Positions 43,196 through 55,965 of a DNA stretch of 64,000 bases are shown piece by piece. Made by a program: the position numbers and the translations under genes. Numbering within the stretch: position 1 is the first letter of the stretch; every line of letters begins with the position of its first letter. The notes under the pieces were generated by a model. The model saw only the letters and a list, made by a program, of their open reading frames with translations, was not told where the DNA came from and made no database searches. Origin of the DNA: Phalacrocorax aristotelis (taxonomy: Eukaryota; Chordata; Aves; Suliformes; Phalacrocoracidae); NCBI RefSeq assembly GCF_949628215.1, contig NW_027441230.1, positions 169,381 to 233,380 on the forward strand, given 5' to 3'.

Positions 43196-43529
43196 TAGTC
43201 CTGATCATAGTGGTCATCACTCACTTCCGGTAAATGTGAATCACGGGTGTCTCTGTTAAGATCAGTCAGGCCATCAGCACTTCTGCTCCTCCGTCTGGAG
43301 AATTGCTTACGGGAAACTGGAGCAGCAGCTCTCCTGGAGAAACTCCCCTGAGTAAAAAGTGGAGTCTGACTCACAAGGATCTTCTCAGAGCATGTCAGAT
43401 GACACCGCGGGTGCCCAGGGCGTGGATGTGTTGTGAGGTCACAGGCCCCGCTGTGCCACGCCGTGTTGTGCAGTGCTGTGCCGCAGGCACCGCTCCAGCA
43501 GTGCCAGCTGTGGCAGCAGCGGCAGCAGC

Positions 43530-46500
43530 ATGGTGCAGGCGCGGGGGGCCGTGGCCCCCACCCACCTATTTATCCTGCTCCTGATGGCCCTGCAAGCCTG
43601 GCAGGTCGGGGCTGCTCCGTGGCGAGCGTGGGGATTAGGTAGGTGGGCAGGCAAGGTCCAGCCCCAACCCTGGCAGCGTGGCACAGCACCCACGGCTGCT
43701 CGGGGTGACAGCGGGGCTGGGGTCGTGGTGGGGCAGGGCTGGGAGAGCAGCAGGGCCAGGCTCGGGCAGGTGAGTCGTGGCCAGGTCGACGGGCAGCTGG
43801 AGGCAGACGCTCCCCGGGGAGGCGCAGGGTTCCGTGGCCACTGCAGGGGCATTTTCCAGGTGAACGGTGGGGTCAGGAGCAGTGCCACGGGGTGAGAAGC
43901 TGCTGCTAGAGCTGGCCCTGTGCCGCCCTGCCCCAGGGCAGCCTTCCCCCAGCCTGCACGTTGGGGCCGGAGTGGCTGTGCAGAGGCCAGGCAATAGCCC
44001 GTGGGAGCGCTTCTCCTCCAGGCTGGTCACAGTCGTGCCGGGAGCCGTGGCTCTGCCGCTCCTGGCTGGGTCCTGGCTTTCAGCTTCAGGCACCTCTGTC
44101 CTTGGGAGATGCCCGCTTGGGAAGGTGGGAGCATTCCTGCTCTAGCCCTGCAGTGCTCTCCTTGGGTGAAGCCAGGTCCCCATGGGACACAGAGCCCCAG
44201 CCCACAGCCCGGGGCACGCTGCTCTTGAGGGGAGGGGAGGGACGAGTGCCATGGAGCAAGGCTGCGTTTGAACTGCATTCACTGCTGTTCAGAACTGAAG
44301 AAGTGCATTAAAATAGTTCATGGGAGCTTCTCTGTCCTGTGTTTACAGACATGGCTGGAGGCGATGGATATCCAGCTTCCCGTCTGGGTTCCCGGGCTGA
44401 CACGCTGGGATATCGCATGGGTACGTCATGGCTTTTGACTTCCTTGGAGAGCTGCCAGCTCAGAGGCCAGACGTGAGCGAGACATCTCTTGCAGGCGTGA
44501 CAATATAGGCCGTGTGCGCCACGTGGTTACACGATCCCCTCATACGTTCTCCTCTTCAGTTCTGACAGTGAATATCGCAATGTGTGATGGGAACTTCTTG
44601 TGGGGGTTTGGTTGCAGGTGTGGGTACAGGGAGGGCTTTTCCAGCTTCTGGGCTGGATCCCGCGCTGGAGCTCCCCTGGCATCGCAGGGGTGAGTAGTCA
44701 GTCTTGACTGGCTGCACAGACTAAGCACTCTGTTTCGGTATTTTATCAGAGAGAAATTTAACTGGCTACTTCCTGTTAAGGTCCCCAGAGAGCAAAGTAT
44801 GAAGCTGAAAGAGGCAAATCTTCCCAGCGGTCATCAGAAGTCCTGAAGGAAATCCTGAAGGGCCTGGACAAGGAAGCACTTGGTGGGTATATATCACTCT
44901 TAAGCAGAAGACTTGGGAAGCTGAGGGTTTGATGCCTGTCTGGCCCAGCCGTAGCTACACAGCAGGAAGGGATTGATCAGAGCCTCACTGCGGTGACACT
45001 CAGTTTCACGCCTTGCAGGCGCTGGTGAGCCACAGAGTGGCCCAGAGCCTCTGCTGCCAGTTGTGGTTCAAGCTGAGCCCCAGGGACAGCTGCCCGCCCC
45101 AGTTATACCCCTAGCGGTCAGAGCTGGACTGGGCAGACGTTGGTATCCAGCTGTCAGGGATGGGCAGCGCTCACGCCTTGAATGCGTGAGGGACTTGCCG
45201 AGGAGCTGATTCCTGACAAGCCGCGAGAGGGCCGGCACCCTGCCAGTCAGCGGAGGGGAGAGTGCCCTTGGCCGGCACAGAGGGTGCGCAGGCAGCTTGG
45301 GGTCGCTGAGACCGGCAGACTTTGCCTGCGCTGCAGGCAGCCCCTGGCCAGGATGGGAGCAGCCCCAGCTTCACAGCCGGTCCAGCCCCGCTGTTCTCCT
45401 TGATGGGCGAGGACTCTGAGTGACACCCTGGAGTCAGGGACAGGTGGGAGCTGGGCAGGCAGCTTGAGGCGGGCCGCCCAACTTGAAGGCAGCTAAAATG
45501 AGGGGCTGTGAATTCAGTCTCGCATGGTTTGGCTGTCTGTTTCCAGTTGTGTTTTAGATAACTTGGCTGTGGTTTTCCTCTTGTCTTGGGGGACTGTGGG
45601 CTCTTCCCCGCCACACGTGAAAGTGCCCAGAACATGGTTGCAAGAGCTTGCGGTTCAGTCCACCACGTGTGCCTGATAGCCTTACCGTGTGATGGAGTTG
45701 GCATGGTGGGACGTGCTTCTCAGAAGGGCTCTTTCCACGGCTGAACTTGCTACGGCATCTTCCTGCCCTCTCTGCAGGGAGTCGTGTACCATCGTCCTGC
45801 CCTTTGCCCGAAATGCGCTCAGTGGAATGTGAACAAGATGGCATGCAATCCCCTAGCCTTTCAGCAGGTTGGGATTTGCTGTCTGTTTACATCTAATTAT
45901 GTCTAATGAAACTGACCCGCTTTCTTTCTAAAGAGATGGACCGTGAGACTGCGGAGAGTGAGGCGCTTCAGGAAGCAGGCAGTCACGCGGTGCCAGTCTC
46001 TGGTGCCAGAAGAGGGGCAATTCAGTCAGTGGAGGTGCCAGGTAATTGCTGTCCTTTGGTCATCCAGGGCCACAGGTCAAAATCTGTGGGTGTCTGCAGG
46101 CTCTTCCCCGAGTTCTCGCTACTGCACACCATGTCAGCAGCCAAACTCTTAGCAGAGAGCAAGTGTTCTAAAAGAAGGCAGGAGCAGCTCTGAGAGGATG
46201 ACTCCCATCTCTGGGGTGTGAAGGTTATTGCCGTCAGTGTGCCAGAGACACGCTCGCTCGTAACCCTCTGCTGATGGCCTCATGAGTGTTCCCAAAGGGT
46301 CAGAGTGAGCCCCCAGGCAGCAGCTCTAGCAAGCCTTGCAAGGCGGAGGTGGGTGAGCACAAAGGAAATTGTGTGCAGACGTGGAGGATCACCAGGAAGG
46401 GGGAGCAAACCCGTGACACTGGGAAAACTGGACTATGGGCATGCCAGAGCGTAAGCAAAGCTGCGAGGAGAAAGAGAGGCTCCAGAGTGTGTTGATTTGC

Positions 46501-47194
46501 AATGACCTTGGGAGCTTCCTTTGCTTCTCCTGAAGCCAAGGAAATGTGGCAGCCCCAGGATGTTCCGTGGCTCAGAGATGCTACCAAAGCGAGAATGAGC
46601 ATTTCCTGGCAATGTCAGGCCTCCTGTGAGATGAGCAGTAGTGTGCAGGACACACTAACACACCGAATCATTCCTCCAGGCGTGGATGGCACGAGAAACA
46701 CAAATGCTATGGATCCAAAAGATTTCCAGAAGTACTGCATAGAAGGCGCCGTGGCGGTCGTGGGCTCCATACTGCTTGGGATGGTTTTCTGTTGTGTGAT
46801 CCGCCTGTGGAGGAAGAGAAGGCGGTGAGTTGGTGGCGGGGGGCAGGTGCAGCCAAACTGCTGCGTTAGATGGCTGCTGTTAGCCATGAAGCATTTTGAG
46901 GTAGGGTATTCTGGCGTGCCGAGTTAGTTACTGGCCAAACAGGACTGAGGTTTCTGCTGTGAGGTGTTTTAACTGTCCTCTCAACCCATGGGCCCTCTTT
47001 TCTGCAACCTGTCCTCACTGTTGCAAGTATTAGTTAAAAGTGACCCTGCCTGGACAAGAGCAGACCCAGCAACAGACGTAGGCAGAGCAAAGTCAGGCAG
47101 GAAAACAAAGAGGGATGACGTTGCCGCAGAAAGTGAGAACTGCAATAGCGACATCTCCCTGCCAGGGAACCCAGCAGCAGAAATCACCCTGTGA
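43530..47194 (+). CDS. Seven-exon gene for unidentified type I membrane protein (copy 2)
   Basis: Exons are 43530-43638, 44349-44420, 44618-44689, 44781-44882, 45934-46041, 46680-46824 and 47041-47194, all with intact phase and splice sites. Against copy 1 there is one replacement (Asn to Ser in exon 5) and one silent change (TTG to CTG) in the membrane span. Only ~170 bases of unit sequence lie upstream of the ATG. Beyond that is ERV-L sequence, so the upstream region differs from copies 1 and 3. Confidence 0.75.
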
Positions 47195-47881
47195 GGTGAT
47201 GCTGTAATTTCCAGATGTTCACCTTGGCCAGGGTATCCCAGCAAGCCACACTGTGGTGAGCAACCTTCCCAGCTCTCAGCTCATGGGAGCAGAGCCCCAG
47301 CCGAGGGGTGCGGGGCGCCCCGTTTTCTGCACAGAGCTCTCTGTGCCCACAGCTCCCACGTGCAGCCGGGTGCCCCCATGCCATGGGGCGCGCAGCTCTG
47401 CCCCGCCACCCGCCCAGCACCGCAGCCGTGGCGGGGCCTCAGCAGCCTCCTCTCTCCGCAGGCGCCTCGCCGCAGCTTCGAGAGCCCGGCCCGAGACCAG
47501 CAGCTGCCCCTCACACCCGGACACCTGGACTGCCCACCCCAGCACCTCCAAGAGCTGGACCCAACACCAGCAGCCGTCACGTGTGCCTGGAAAAGCGGCC
47601 CACCAGCCATGGAGCAGTGGCGGGGAACCAGCCTCCACCAGCCCGGACGGCCGCCCGGCCCGCCCGCCTCCGCCCCGGCCCAAATGGCTGTCCAACTCAG
47701 CCAGCCAGGTGTTGCGGGACCGGCCCAGCACCCTCCGGGCCCCGGAGAAACGGCAACCACCCCCTCGCCCCCCAAGCCCATTTCTCCAGCCCTCCTGCAA
47801 GGGCCTGGGGCAGTCCCGCCAGGATATGGATTTGGGGAGCGACGGTGAACGTGAGGGCCAATAGGGGAGTGACGACAAATA

Positions 47882-48912
47882 CAATTTCCTTCGATGACAA
47901 GGTCACGGACCTAGTTGGCCAAGAGAAGCCAGCTGATGTGATCTTTCTGGATTTCAGTAAAGCTTTTGATACTGTCTCTCACAGTCTCCTCCTGGGCAAA
48001 ATGTCCAGCACACAGCTGGATAAACGCGTAACGCGGTGGGTGAGCAATTGGCTGGGGGGTCGGGCTCAAAGGGTTCTAGTCAATGGGGTTACATGGGGCT
48101 GGTGGCCAGTCACTAGCGGGGTTCCACAGGGATCCATCTTGGGGCCGGTACTCTTTAATCTCATTGTAAATGACTTGGATGCAGGACTTGAAGGAACGCT
48201 GATTAAGTTTGCTGACGACAAAATTGGGAGGAGCTGTTGACACTCCCGAGGGCAGAGAGGCCCTTCAGAGGGATCTGGACAGACTGGAGAGCTGGGCAAC
48301 CACCAACCATATGAAGTTGAACAAGGCCAAGTGCTGGGTTTTGCACCTGGGGCATGGCAACCCTGGATGTACAGCCAGCGTGGGGAATGAGAGGCCGGAG
48401 AGCAGCTCTGCGGGGAGGGACCCGGGGGTTCTGGTCGACGGCAAGTTGAACACGAGGCAAGAGCGTGCCCTGGCAGGCAAGAGGGCCAACCATGTCTTGG
48501 GGTGCATCAAGCCCTGCGTTGCAGCCATGGAGAGAGGGGATTGTCCCGCTCTGCTCTGCGCTGGTGCGGCCTCACCTCGAGCGCTGGGTGCAGTTTTGGT
48601 TGCCGCAGTACATGAAGGATATAAAGTTACTGGAGAGTGTCCGGAGGAGGGCCATGGAGTTGGTGAAGGGTTTAGAGGAGAAGCTGTACAAGGAGCAGCT
48701 GAAGTCCCTTGGTTTGTTCAGCCTGGAGAAGAGGAGACTAAGGGGAGACCTCATCACGGTCTGCAGCTTCCTCACAAGGGCAGGAAGAGGGGCAGGCGCT
48801 GATCTCTTCTCTCTGGTGACCCACGATAGGCCTGAGGGAATGGCAGGAAGATGTGCCAGGGGAGGTTTACGTTGGCCCACGGTGTCAATAAACCACGGCG
48901 CGGCAGAAAGCT
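47882..48912 (+). mobile_element. CR1 LINE ORF2 fragment (copy 2)
   Basis: This is the copy-2 equivalent of 12720-13750, with the same frameshift after FADD and the same truncation points. Confidence 0.9.
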
Positions 48913-48940
48913 GCTATCAAGCCGTAACGGAGACAGCGTC

Positions 48941-49020
48941 TGTTCTGGTTCGGGCTGGGATGGAGTTAATTTTCTTCCTAGCAGCCCATACGGTGCCGAG
49001 TTTTGGATTTGTAACCAAAC
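48941..49020 (+). mobile_element. Short ERV-L-type LTR fragment (copy 2)
   Basis: This is the copy-2 equivalent of the LTR start at 231-310. Confidence 0.55.
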
Positions 49021-50571
49021 CGGTGTTTCAGCCGTCGCTGAACCTGCTTCCGTGGCACGGAGGCCTGCTCTGTTCAGACGCCGCCCTGCCACGGCCTGGC
49101 CTCCCGCCACCAGGCTTGGGGCGGCTGCACCCCGCTGGGGCCGGCAGTGCTGCAAGGTTTCGGGGGTGCTGCCTGGTGTGGGGAAAGGTGCCCGGTTTGG
49201 GGGTGTTTCTGCATTTGGCGGTTCCTTGTGGGCTTGGGGGACTCTTGGCAGGTTTAAGGTGTGCCCCTGGGCTTGGGGGTGTTTGTGGGTTTGGGGGTGT
49301 GCCTGGGTCTGCTGGTTGCTGCCAATTTTGGGGGAAACTTGAGGATTTGGGGGTGTTGCTGTGTGAGGTGCATGCTGCTAGGTCTGGTGGGTGCAGCCAG
49401 GTGTGGGGCGCCTCTGGATTTAGGGTTTGTTCCCGGACTGGGGCAATGCTACCAGGTCTAAGGGTTATTTTGGGTTTGGCGGCTGCCGCTGGGTTGACAG
49501 CAGCCTCTGTTCCGGTGGACACAAGCCCTGTCCCTGCAGCAGCGCCAGCAGTGCGTCTCGTAAGGCGCTGGGCACTGCTGTGGTCACGCTGCGCTCCCTG
49601 GCTGGTTGTTTCAGCAGCTGGGCCGCACGGCTGGCCTCCCTTGAGAGGCGCTGGGGTGCCACCCTCGGGTGGATTTCACTTGCTGTGTTTGAGGTGAAAC
49701 TGTGTCTCTCATGTTCAGAGTGCTTTAGGATAGCACACACCATGCCGGCTGCTCCGCCTTGATAGTAAACAGTGTGTTTCTGTTTGTGGTTTCGTTGCGC
49801 CGTTCCTTCTTTTGAATCTCTGATGCGGATCACTCGGGGCCATTGGTGGAGGCTGGTTTTTGCACCGTGCCTGCTGTGTTGCTTGTCGGTGGTGCAGGAG
49901 GGGAGCCGGGCAGCGCTGCTCCACTGCTGCCCCACTGCTGCTTGCTGGGGTAGCCGTGGAGGAAAGAGGCTTTAGGAAGTCCCTTCCTAAGTCCAGCGGA
50001 AGCTCAAGAGGTTTTCTGCCAGTGGAGTTCCTGCTCTGGATGAGGTTGCTGCCAGGCACTGACTTTGTGCAGCCTGTGCTCCTGTTGACTTGCTGCTCTG
50101 TGTCACAGAGCGGTTTGTCAGGCAACCGTCTGGTGAACAAGGCTTCCGGTGGTGCTTCGCTGTGTGGATATTCCAAACCAGGAGAGGGGCGCAAGTTAAC
50201 GTTTTTGGGGTGAGTTGAGCTTTTTAAGTTTTGGAGCTGACCGGTCCAGCAGAGTTGTGCTTAGGAAAGCACACACCTGGTATTTGAGGGCTTGTTGCAC
50301 CCAGAAATAAAGCAGGCTGCATCAGTGTGACTCTAGGGATTGTTCTGCACAACGAAAGCTAAAGTGCGGCATACGTCATTAACTCCTGGGCTGTGGGTTA
50401 GGCTAGATGAGCCACATCGACAAGCCTTCCTACCTCAGCATCTTCTCTAGTGTGCTTAGGAGATGAAGCTGTGCCTTGCGGTTGAACTTGGTTTAAACCC
50501 AGACTCGACCATGAGTTATTAGTGAAAGCCTGATTGCTGGTAGTTTGATACTACAATTGTAATGTTAACAG

Positions 50572-50764
50572 GCAGAGAGAGAAGGATGCAGGAAGGAGGT
50601 GTGTGACTTCTGTGAACACCGACAGCACAAGCGTGTGTGACCCTAGGAATGCAGGGCACAGCAAAGCCTTTGCTTCTGATCCAGCCTATTGGTCTCAGAG
50701 GAGCTTCCTAAAGGACGAGAACGGCATGCTCATCTCCGCAGGATCCAGCAGTTCCGTGGGCCAG
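50572..50764 (+). CDS. Putative internal exon, unknown family (copy 2)
   Basis: This is the copy-2 equivalent of the exon at 1883. Its reading frame and splice sites are the same as in copy 0, with glycine at the position that is aspartate in copy 1. Confidence 0.35.
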
Positions 50765-51138
50765 GTAAGCCTTGAGTCAAAGAACCAGCTGGAAGCAGCT
50801 GTCACTAATACGCAGCTGGAGGTGGTCAGTTCCTTTATCTCCCGTTACTAACATTCATGTCAGCGTAACGCAAAAGACCGGCATTTGTCACTTTCCTGGT
50901 GTGAAGCAGTGGCTAGATTTTATCTGCGTTTCTGTCCTCCTGGAACTGAGTGTTACTGTCAAGCGTGCTTGCCAGTCTTGATTGCTAATCTAAACTGTTA
51001 GTGAGGGCTCTCCTGGCAGAGAGCAGTGCTTGTGAGTGCATTTGGTGGCTCGCTTATGCAGAGGAGGCTCTTGGTGGTTTGTTAGAGAGAGGTCTTTGGT
51101 GGTCATGGTCAGGGAGTGCTGGAGAGCTCCTGGCACGG

Positions 51139-52250
51139 TTATAACGCCTTATGGGGTGGATGACACTGGGGATGCAGCCGGGGTCTGACCAAAAGACTCA
51201 GCAGTGGGATCTGCAGGGGGCTGAGCAGGGGACTCTCTGCAGGACCCTGGAGGGGATCCTTCTGGGGACTCTCCACAGGCCTGTCCTCTGAAGTCTCCTC
51301 TGCAGTCTCTGCAGAGCTCTCCTCAGAAGTGTCCAAGGGCAGCCAGGTGGGGAGGGCTGCCGCCATCCCACCCTGGTTCCCCTTGAGGTCCTGCAAGGGG
51401 GAGGCCGGCCCCCCTGAGAACGGTTCATCGTCCCCAGCATCACTGCTGCCAGGTGTTCCTCAGGACGCTTGCCCTCCGCTCCATAATCCAAGACATCGGG
51501 GACTTCACTGAAGGAGGCGGTGGTGGCAAGGCTGTCGGGGACATTGAGGAGGCTGGTTTCTCCAACCACCAGCATCACTGCTGCCAACTGCTCCACATCG
51601 CAGGTGCCCTCTGCCCTTTGCTCCAAGAGGTGGGGGAAGCTTGTTGATGGAGGTTGTCAAGTCGGGGATATCGGGGATTGTGGGGACACCATCCCCCAGC
51701 CCCACTGCCACCACTCGCTCTTTGGGGCAGCTGCTCTCTGCCACATACCCGGAGAGGTCGGGGAGCTCATCAAGGGCCTCGGCAGTCACGCTGGGACCAC
51801 TGGTGGTCAGGACGGTGTCCTCACTGTCCCCTAGCTGTTCCACCACCACTTGGTCCTTGGGGCAGTTGCCCTCTGCCATGTACCTGCGAAGTCATGGAGC
51901 TCACTGAGGAAATTGGTGCTGGTGCGGCTGTTGGGCAAGTCTAGGAAATCAGGGGCGGTGTCCTCGCTGTCCCCCAGCCCCGCTGCCACCACTCTGTCAT
52001 CGGGGCAGCCGCCCGCTGCCACGTACTCGGAGAGGTCAGGGAACTTGTGTAGGTAGGCAGCCAAACTGGGGCCGTCAGGGACACCAGGGACACGTCCTCA
52101 CTGTCCATGGTGTCAAGCCAGGCGAGCGTCTCAGTGATGTCTACAGTGAAAGACTGCTCATCCTGAAACTGGAGCTTGTCCCCTGCCAGCTCAGGAAAGG
52201 CCTTGGTGAATGGCTCTGGCCCCAGCTCAGGCAGGTCAAATCAAGAATCA
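51139..52250 (-). pseudogene. Decayed acidic tandem-repeat coding region (copy 2)
   Basis: This is the copy-2 equivalent of the region at 2450-3560. It is almost identical (for example a single A/G change near 51422) and carries the same frame breaks. The decay therefore came before the duplication. Confidence 0.5.
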
Positions 52251-52367
52251 AGATATTTCAGCATTATTTACTGTCTGAAGTCCTCTTAGAAGCAGTGCCC
52301 TCTATTGCCCTGTGGACAGTATAATGTCATGACTGGCCTGACTGGTAATTTTCCTTTTCTTTCCTAG

Positions 52368-52566
52368 TACAAGGATGCATTTATGAAGGCAAATCCAGGG
52401 TACACGTGGCGGCCCACAACAAACCAACCTGTGAAAGCCCAGACATGCACTGTTACGAACAGGAAAAAGCTATGGGCCTTTGCTTCAGACTCTGCAAAAG
52501 GTTTACCAAGCCTGGGGAAAGCGACAAAAAGTGAAGGAATGCCACAGCGTAACTTTGGGACGGCAG
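52368..52566 (+). pseudogene. BBX: BBX-like exon, end of HMG box and following segment (copy 2)
   Basis: This is the copy-2 equivalent of the exon at 3679, with the same splice sites and the same open frame. I see no substitution affecting it. Confidence 0.8.
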
Positions 52567-53876
52567 GTGAGATTCCATCCCTGTTCCTCAGACGTAGCAG
52601 CCTTGTTTTGTTTGAGGGTGCGGCGTTGGAATCGAACTGCAAGACCGGTTTTCCTTACTGCACGTGGTGCTGCAGTGCCAATACCTTTCACGGCCCAAAT
52701 TAAGTTGCCAAGACTCGAGTTAAACCTCTGCATAACAACCTAAAATTTTCCTCAGCACGGGATTGCTTTCAAGAGTCGAGGGCAGATATGTGGCACATCG
52801 TAACCCAAACCCCATTTGGGGTCCAGGTTGGATTGGGTTTTACTTCAGGCTTATCTGCTGTTAGAGATTTTCTTTTTTCAGGTCAAAAAGGAAAATGCTG
52901 ATTATGTGCCTTCTTTTTCATAGAGTGTATTAATTTGCTGTTTACAGAAATCATGTACGGGTGTCTATGAAGTTGGAGGTGTTAACGTTCTTGCGGATGA
53001 ATGTACCAGCGGAGCTAACTTTTTGTATTTAAATCCAGAGAAGCGCAATCCAATTTCACTGAAAACGTGCTCTTTTGCCCGTTATACTGGGGAGGCGTGA
53101 GTTCTAACTTCCAACTCAGGTCATCCTATGATTCTATGATTTAATGGATGTATCATCTTGGTACAATTTCTTTACAGGCTGACGTTTGATTAACATGTTT
53201 CTGGCTCATAAGAATAGTACAGCTAAGCTCTGTGTCCATTTGAATAAGGCTGTTGCTTTGGAAGAGTAATTTCTTTGTATTTGCATTTCAGAAGTGATGA
53301 CTCTTTCTTGCACTGCTTCTCATAAGCATCCCTAAGCAGATCTTTAGGCACGTTATTTGAGCAGTTTGGGGTTAACTGCTTATTGTCACGCTGTTTGGTG
53401 GTTTGGGATTATTTCTCCAATAAGTATTTCTGTCACTTAGCAACCCTCAGTGTCTTCAAAACCTTTTGTTTTTTAGCTTCTAAGTAATTTTGTTATTCGG
53501 AATGGTAGCGTAAGTTACAGGTAGAGCAGTGTCCATAGCATCCCCAACACAAGGTGCTTGTGTATGTAGCCCCAAATCACCAGGTTAGTATTTTGTTGCA
53601 CAAAACTCCTTTGCAGAGTTTAGAAAAAAAAAATCTGGTATTTTTGTGCTCTCTTCTTAGGCGATTGTCAAATACATTAAAATAGGTGCCAAACGATGTT
53701 TTCACCTTTTAATTTGATTTAAGCTGTCCGGGACTGTGAAGCATTAGGGTGTCCATCTTCTCTTAAAGCCTGCCTCGTGCTTCTGCCCCCTGGTATTTTG
53801 ATTTGGTCGCTCATGCTCTTAGCTTGGAAGAAACACCCTTGAGGTCTTGACTTACCCTCCACACTCCTTGTTTCAG

Positions 53877-53957
53877 GTTTCCTCGAGTACTCGCCAGTCA
53901 GATGCGACTAATTCTATGGAAGCTTGTCAGAAGCTGTCATTGTTTCCGTTTGCAGAG
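53877..53957 (+). pseudogene. BBX: BBX-like exon, serine-rich FAE repeat (copy 2)
   Basis: This is the copy-2 equivalent of the exon at 5187, with identical translation and splice sites. Confidence 0.65.
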
Positions 53958-54009
53958 GTGAGTTTCTTTGAAAAGGGTTGTCTTCCCCAGTATTTCCCTT
54001 TAAGAAGCA

Positions 54010-54290
54010 TCTGATGTTCAGCCTGAAAGAGAAATCAAAGCTCTTTAATCTGGAGAAGAGAAGGCTGCGGGGAGACCATGTTGCAGCCTGTCAGTACTTA
54101 AAGGGGGACTATAGGAAAGATGGGGACAACCATTTTAGCAAGGCCTGCTTTGACAGGACAAGGGGTAATGGTTTTAAACTAAAGGAGAGTTGATTTAGAG
54201 TAGATATAAGGAAGACATTTTTTAGGAGGGTGGTGAAGCACTGGATCAGGTTGCCCGGAGAGGTGGTGGAAGCCTCTGAGCTCTGTTGTT
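54010..54290 (+). mobile_element. CR1 LINE 3' ORF2 remnant (copy 2)
   Basis: This is the copy-2 equivalent of the remnant at 5320-5600. It has a GGTTTT rather than a TTTTTT stretch near 54170, changing Val to Gly. Confidence 0.8.
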
Positions 54291-54890
54291 GAGCCCGTTC
54301 TCTGTCCACCTCACCAGCCCACACTACCTTAGCTTGATCGTGAGGATGTTCTAGGAGACAGGGTTGAACACCTTAACGAAGTTGAGACAGACAACATCCG
54401 CTGCTCTCCCTTTGTCGACGCAGCCAGTCACGCCATCATAGAAGGCTGTCAGGTTGGTCAAGCATGATCTCCCCTTGGTGAACCCATGTTGACTGCTTCT
54501 GATAACCTTCTTGTCCTCTACATGCGTGGAGATGACCTCCAGGATGAACTGCTCCATCACCTTTCTGGGGCCGGAGGAGAGGCTGACTGGCCTATAGTTT
54601 CCCAGGTCCTCCTTCTTGCCCTTTTTGAAGAGTGGAGTGACATTTTCTTTCCTCCAGTCCTCGGGTGCCTCTTCTGTCCTCCATGACTTTTCAAAGATGA
54701 TGGAGAGTGGCTTGGCAAGAACATCCGCCAGCTCCCTCAGCACTGGTGAGTGCATCCCATTGGGGACCATGGATTTGTGAGGATCCCGTCTGGCAATATT
54801 TTCCTCCTGTTTCTGCGTGTTGTTTCCGCACCTGAAGAACACGTGGCATCTGTTTCCTTTTGGCCCTTAACAGGATTCTGAGCAGAAAAG
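54290..54890 (-). mobile_element. CR1 LINE reverse transcriptase fragment, minus strand (copy 2)
   Basis: This is the copy-2 equivalent of 5600-6200, with an identical translation of the 163-codon open stretch. Confidence 0.85.
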
Positions 54891-55965
54891 ATCTCTGGCC
54901 CACGGAGGTCTCTCAGCAAGTTATGCACATGCGCAATTTCACGGGGCATGCTTTTGTTCTCCTCGCTCGTACCCGACGTACTTAATGCAGGAAAGGCCGT
55001 AGACACACATTCTTCTCTTCTTTTTTTATCCTTTCTTCTTGTTCAGAAGAGCTGGGAAGTTAATGGAAAGGTTTTCACTTACATTTAAAGTTTTCCAGGG
55101 AATATTCAAAATGTCTTTTGGATACCATTAGTCATCCAACATACAAAACTAAATGTCAGCTCCTCCCTTCTCCTACTGCTGAGATTTGCCAGGCATGCTT
55201 GACTGTGTACAGGCATCATTTTATCCTGAAAAGGAGGAGAAGGCAATGTTTCCCCTACCCTGGCTGTTCAAGGAGGATTACTTTGAAGATTTTTGTTCCC
55301 CTCTTTTGACATCTCTCGCTTCAGGTGAAGCTTACCTTCACGGTCTGGAGCAAAAATCGCTCAAACTATGTTTTCCTCATAGACTGGGTCTCTTTTGTTG
55401 TAGCTGCCATGGAAGGAGAGAATTCCTTCTTGCCCCGCCCCCCTTCTGAAGAGCACTGGAAAGAGAATGCAATACAGCTGTTCATCATTACATGCCACGG
55501 CAGTTACTTGGACAATTAAAGAGAAGCCCACCTCTATGCACACTTTGCATCAGCTGTTTGAGTTGTTACACGGGCAACGTGGCTTGTGCTAGCCGATGCC
55601 TAGAGAAAGAAAAAGCATCCCTGCAAACCTTGCTCTGGAGACCCCTGATTGCTGAGTGAGCAGCCACACTTCGGCGCATCACTGAATTGTGATATACCCC
55701 TTGCAAGCAATTAGTGAAAAACCTTATAAGGCAACTGCGGGTTAGTACTGCTTTGATGAATTTCCCTGCCTACCATGCTAATTTTTACCCAGGACCTTCC
55801 TTTGACTTTTCCAGCATGTTGCTATCTCTGACAACGTCAGCAGCTAACGGGTTAACAGAACCAAAGGAAATTGGGAAGGTTCTTGCGGTTGTGCCCTTTT
55901 CGTTATTTCATATTAATAAAAAGCAGCTGGAAGTTTTTACCCTTTACTTCCTCATCCCTTCCCAG

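Larger units (their letters stand above)
41200..43359 (-). mobile_element. ERV-L-like gag tail / protease / RT remnant, minus strand
   Basis: This is an internal part of an endogenous retrovirus reading leftwards. It is cut at the right by the start of unit copy 2 and at the left near the CR1 end. No LTR is attached. Domain order on the minus strand is gag tail, protease, reverse transcriptase, connection and start of RNase H. The class assignment to ERV-L rests on the LPQGWKHSPTICHGLI and YIDD context and on the ERV-L-type LTR of the related piece at 16187-17724. Confidence 0.85.
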
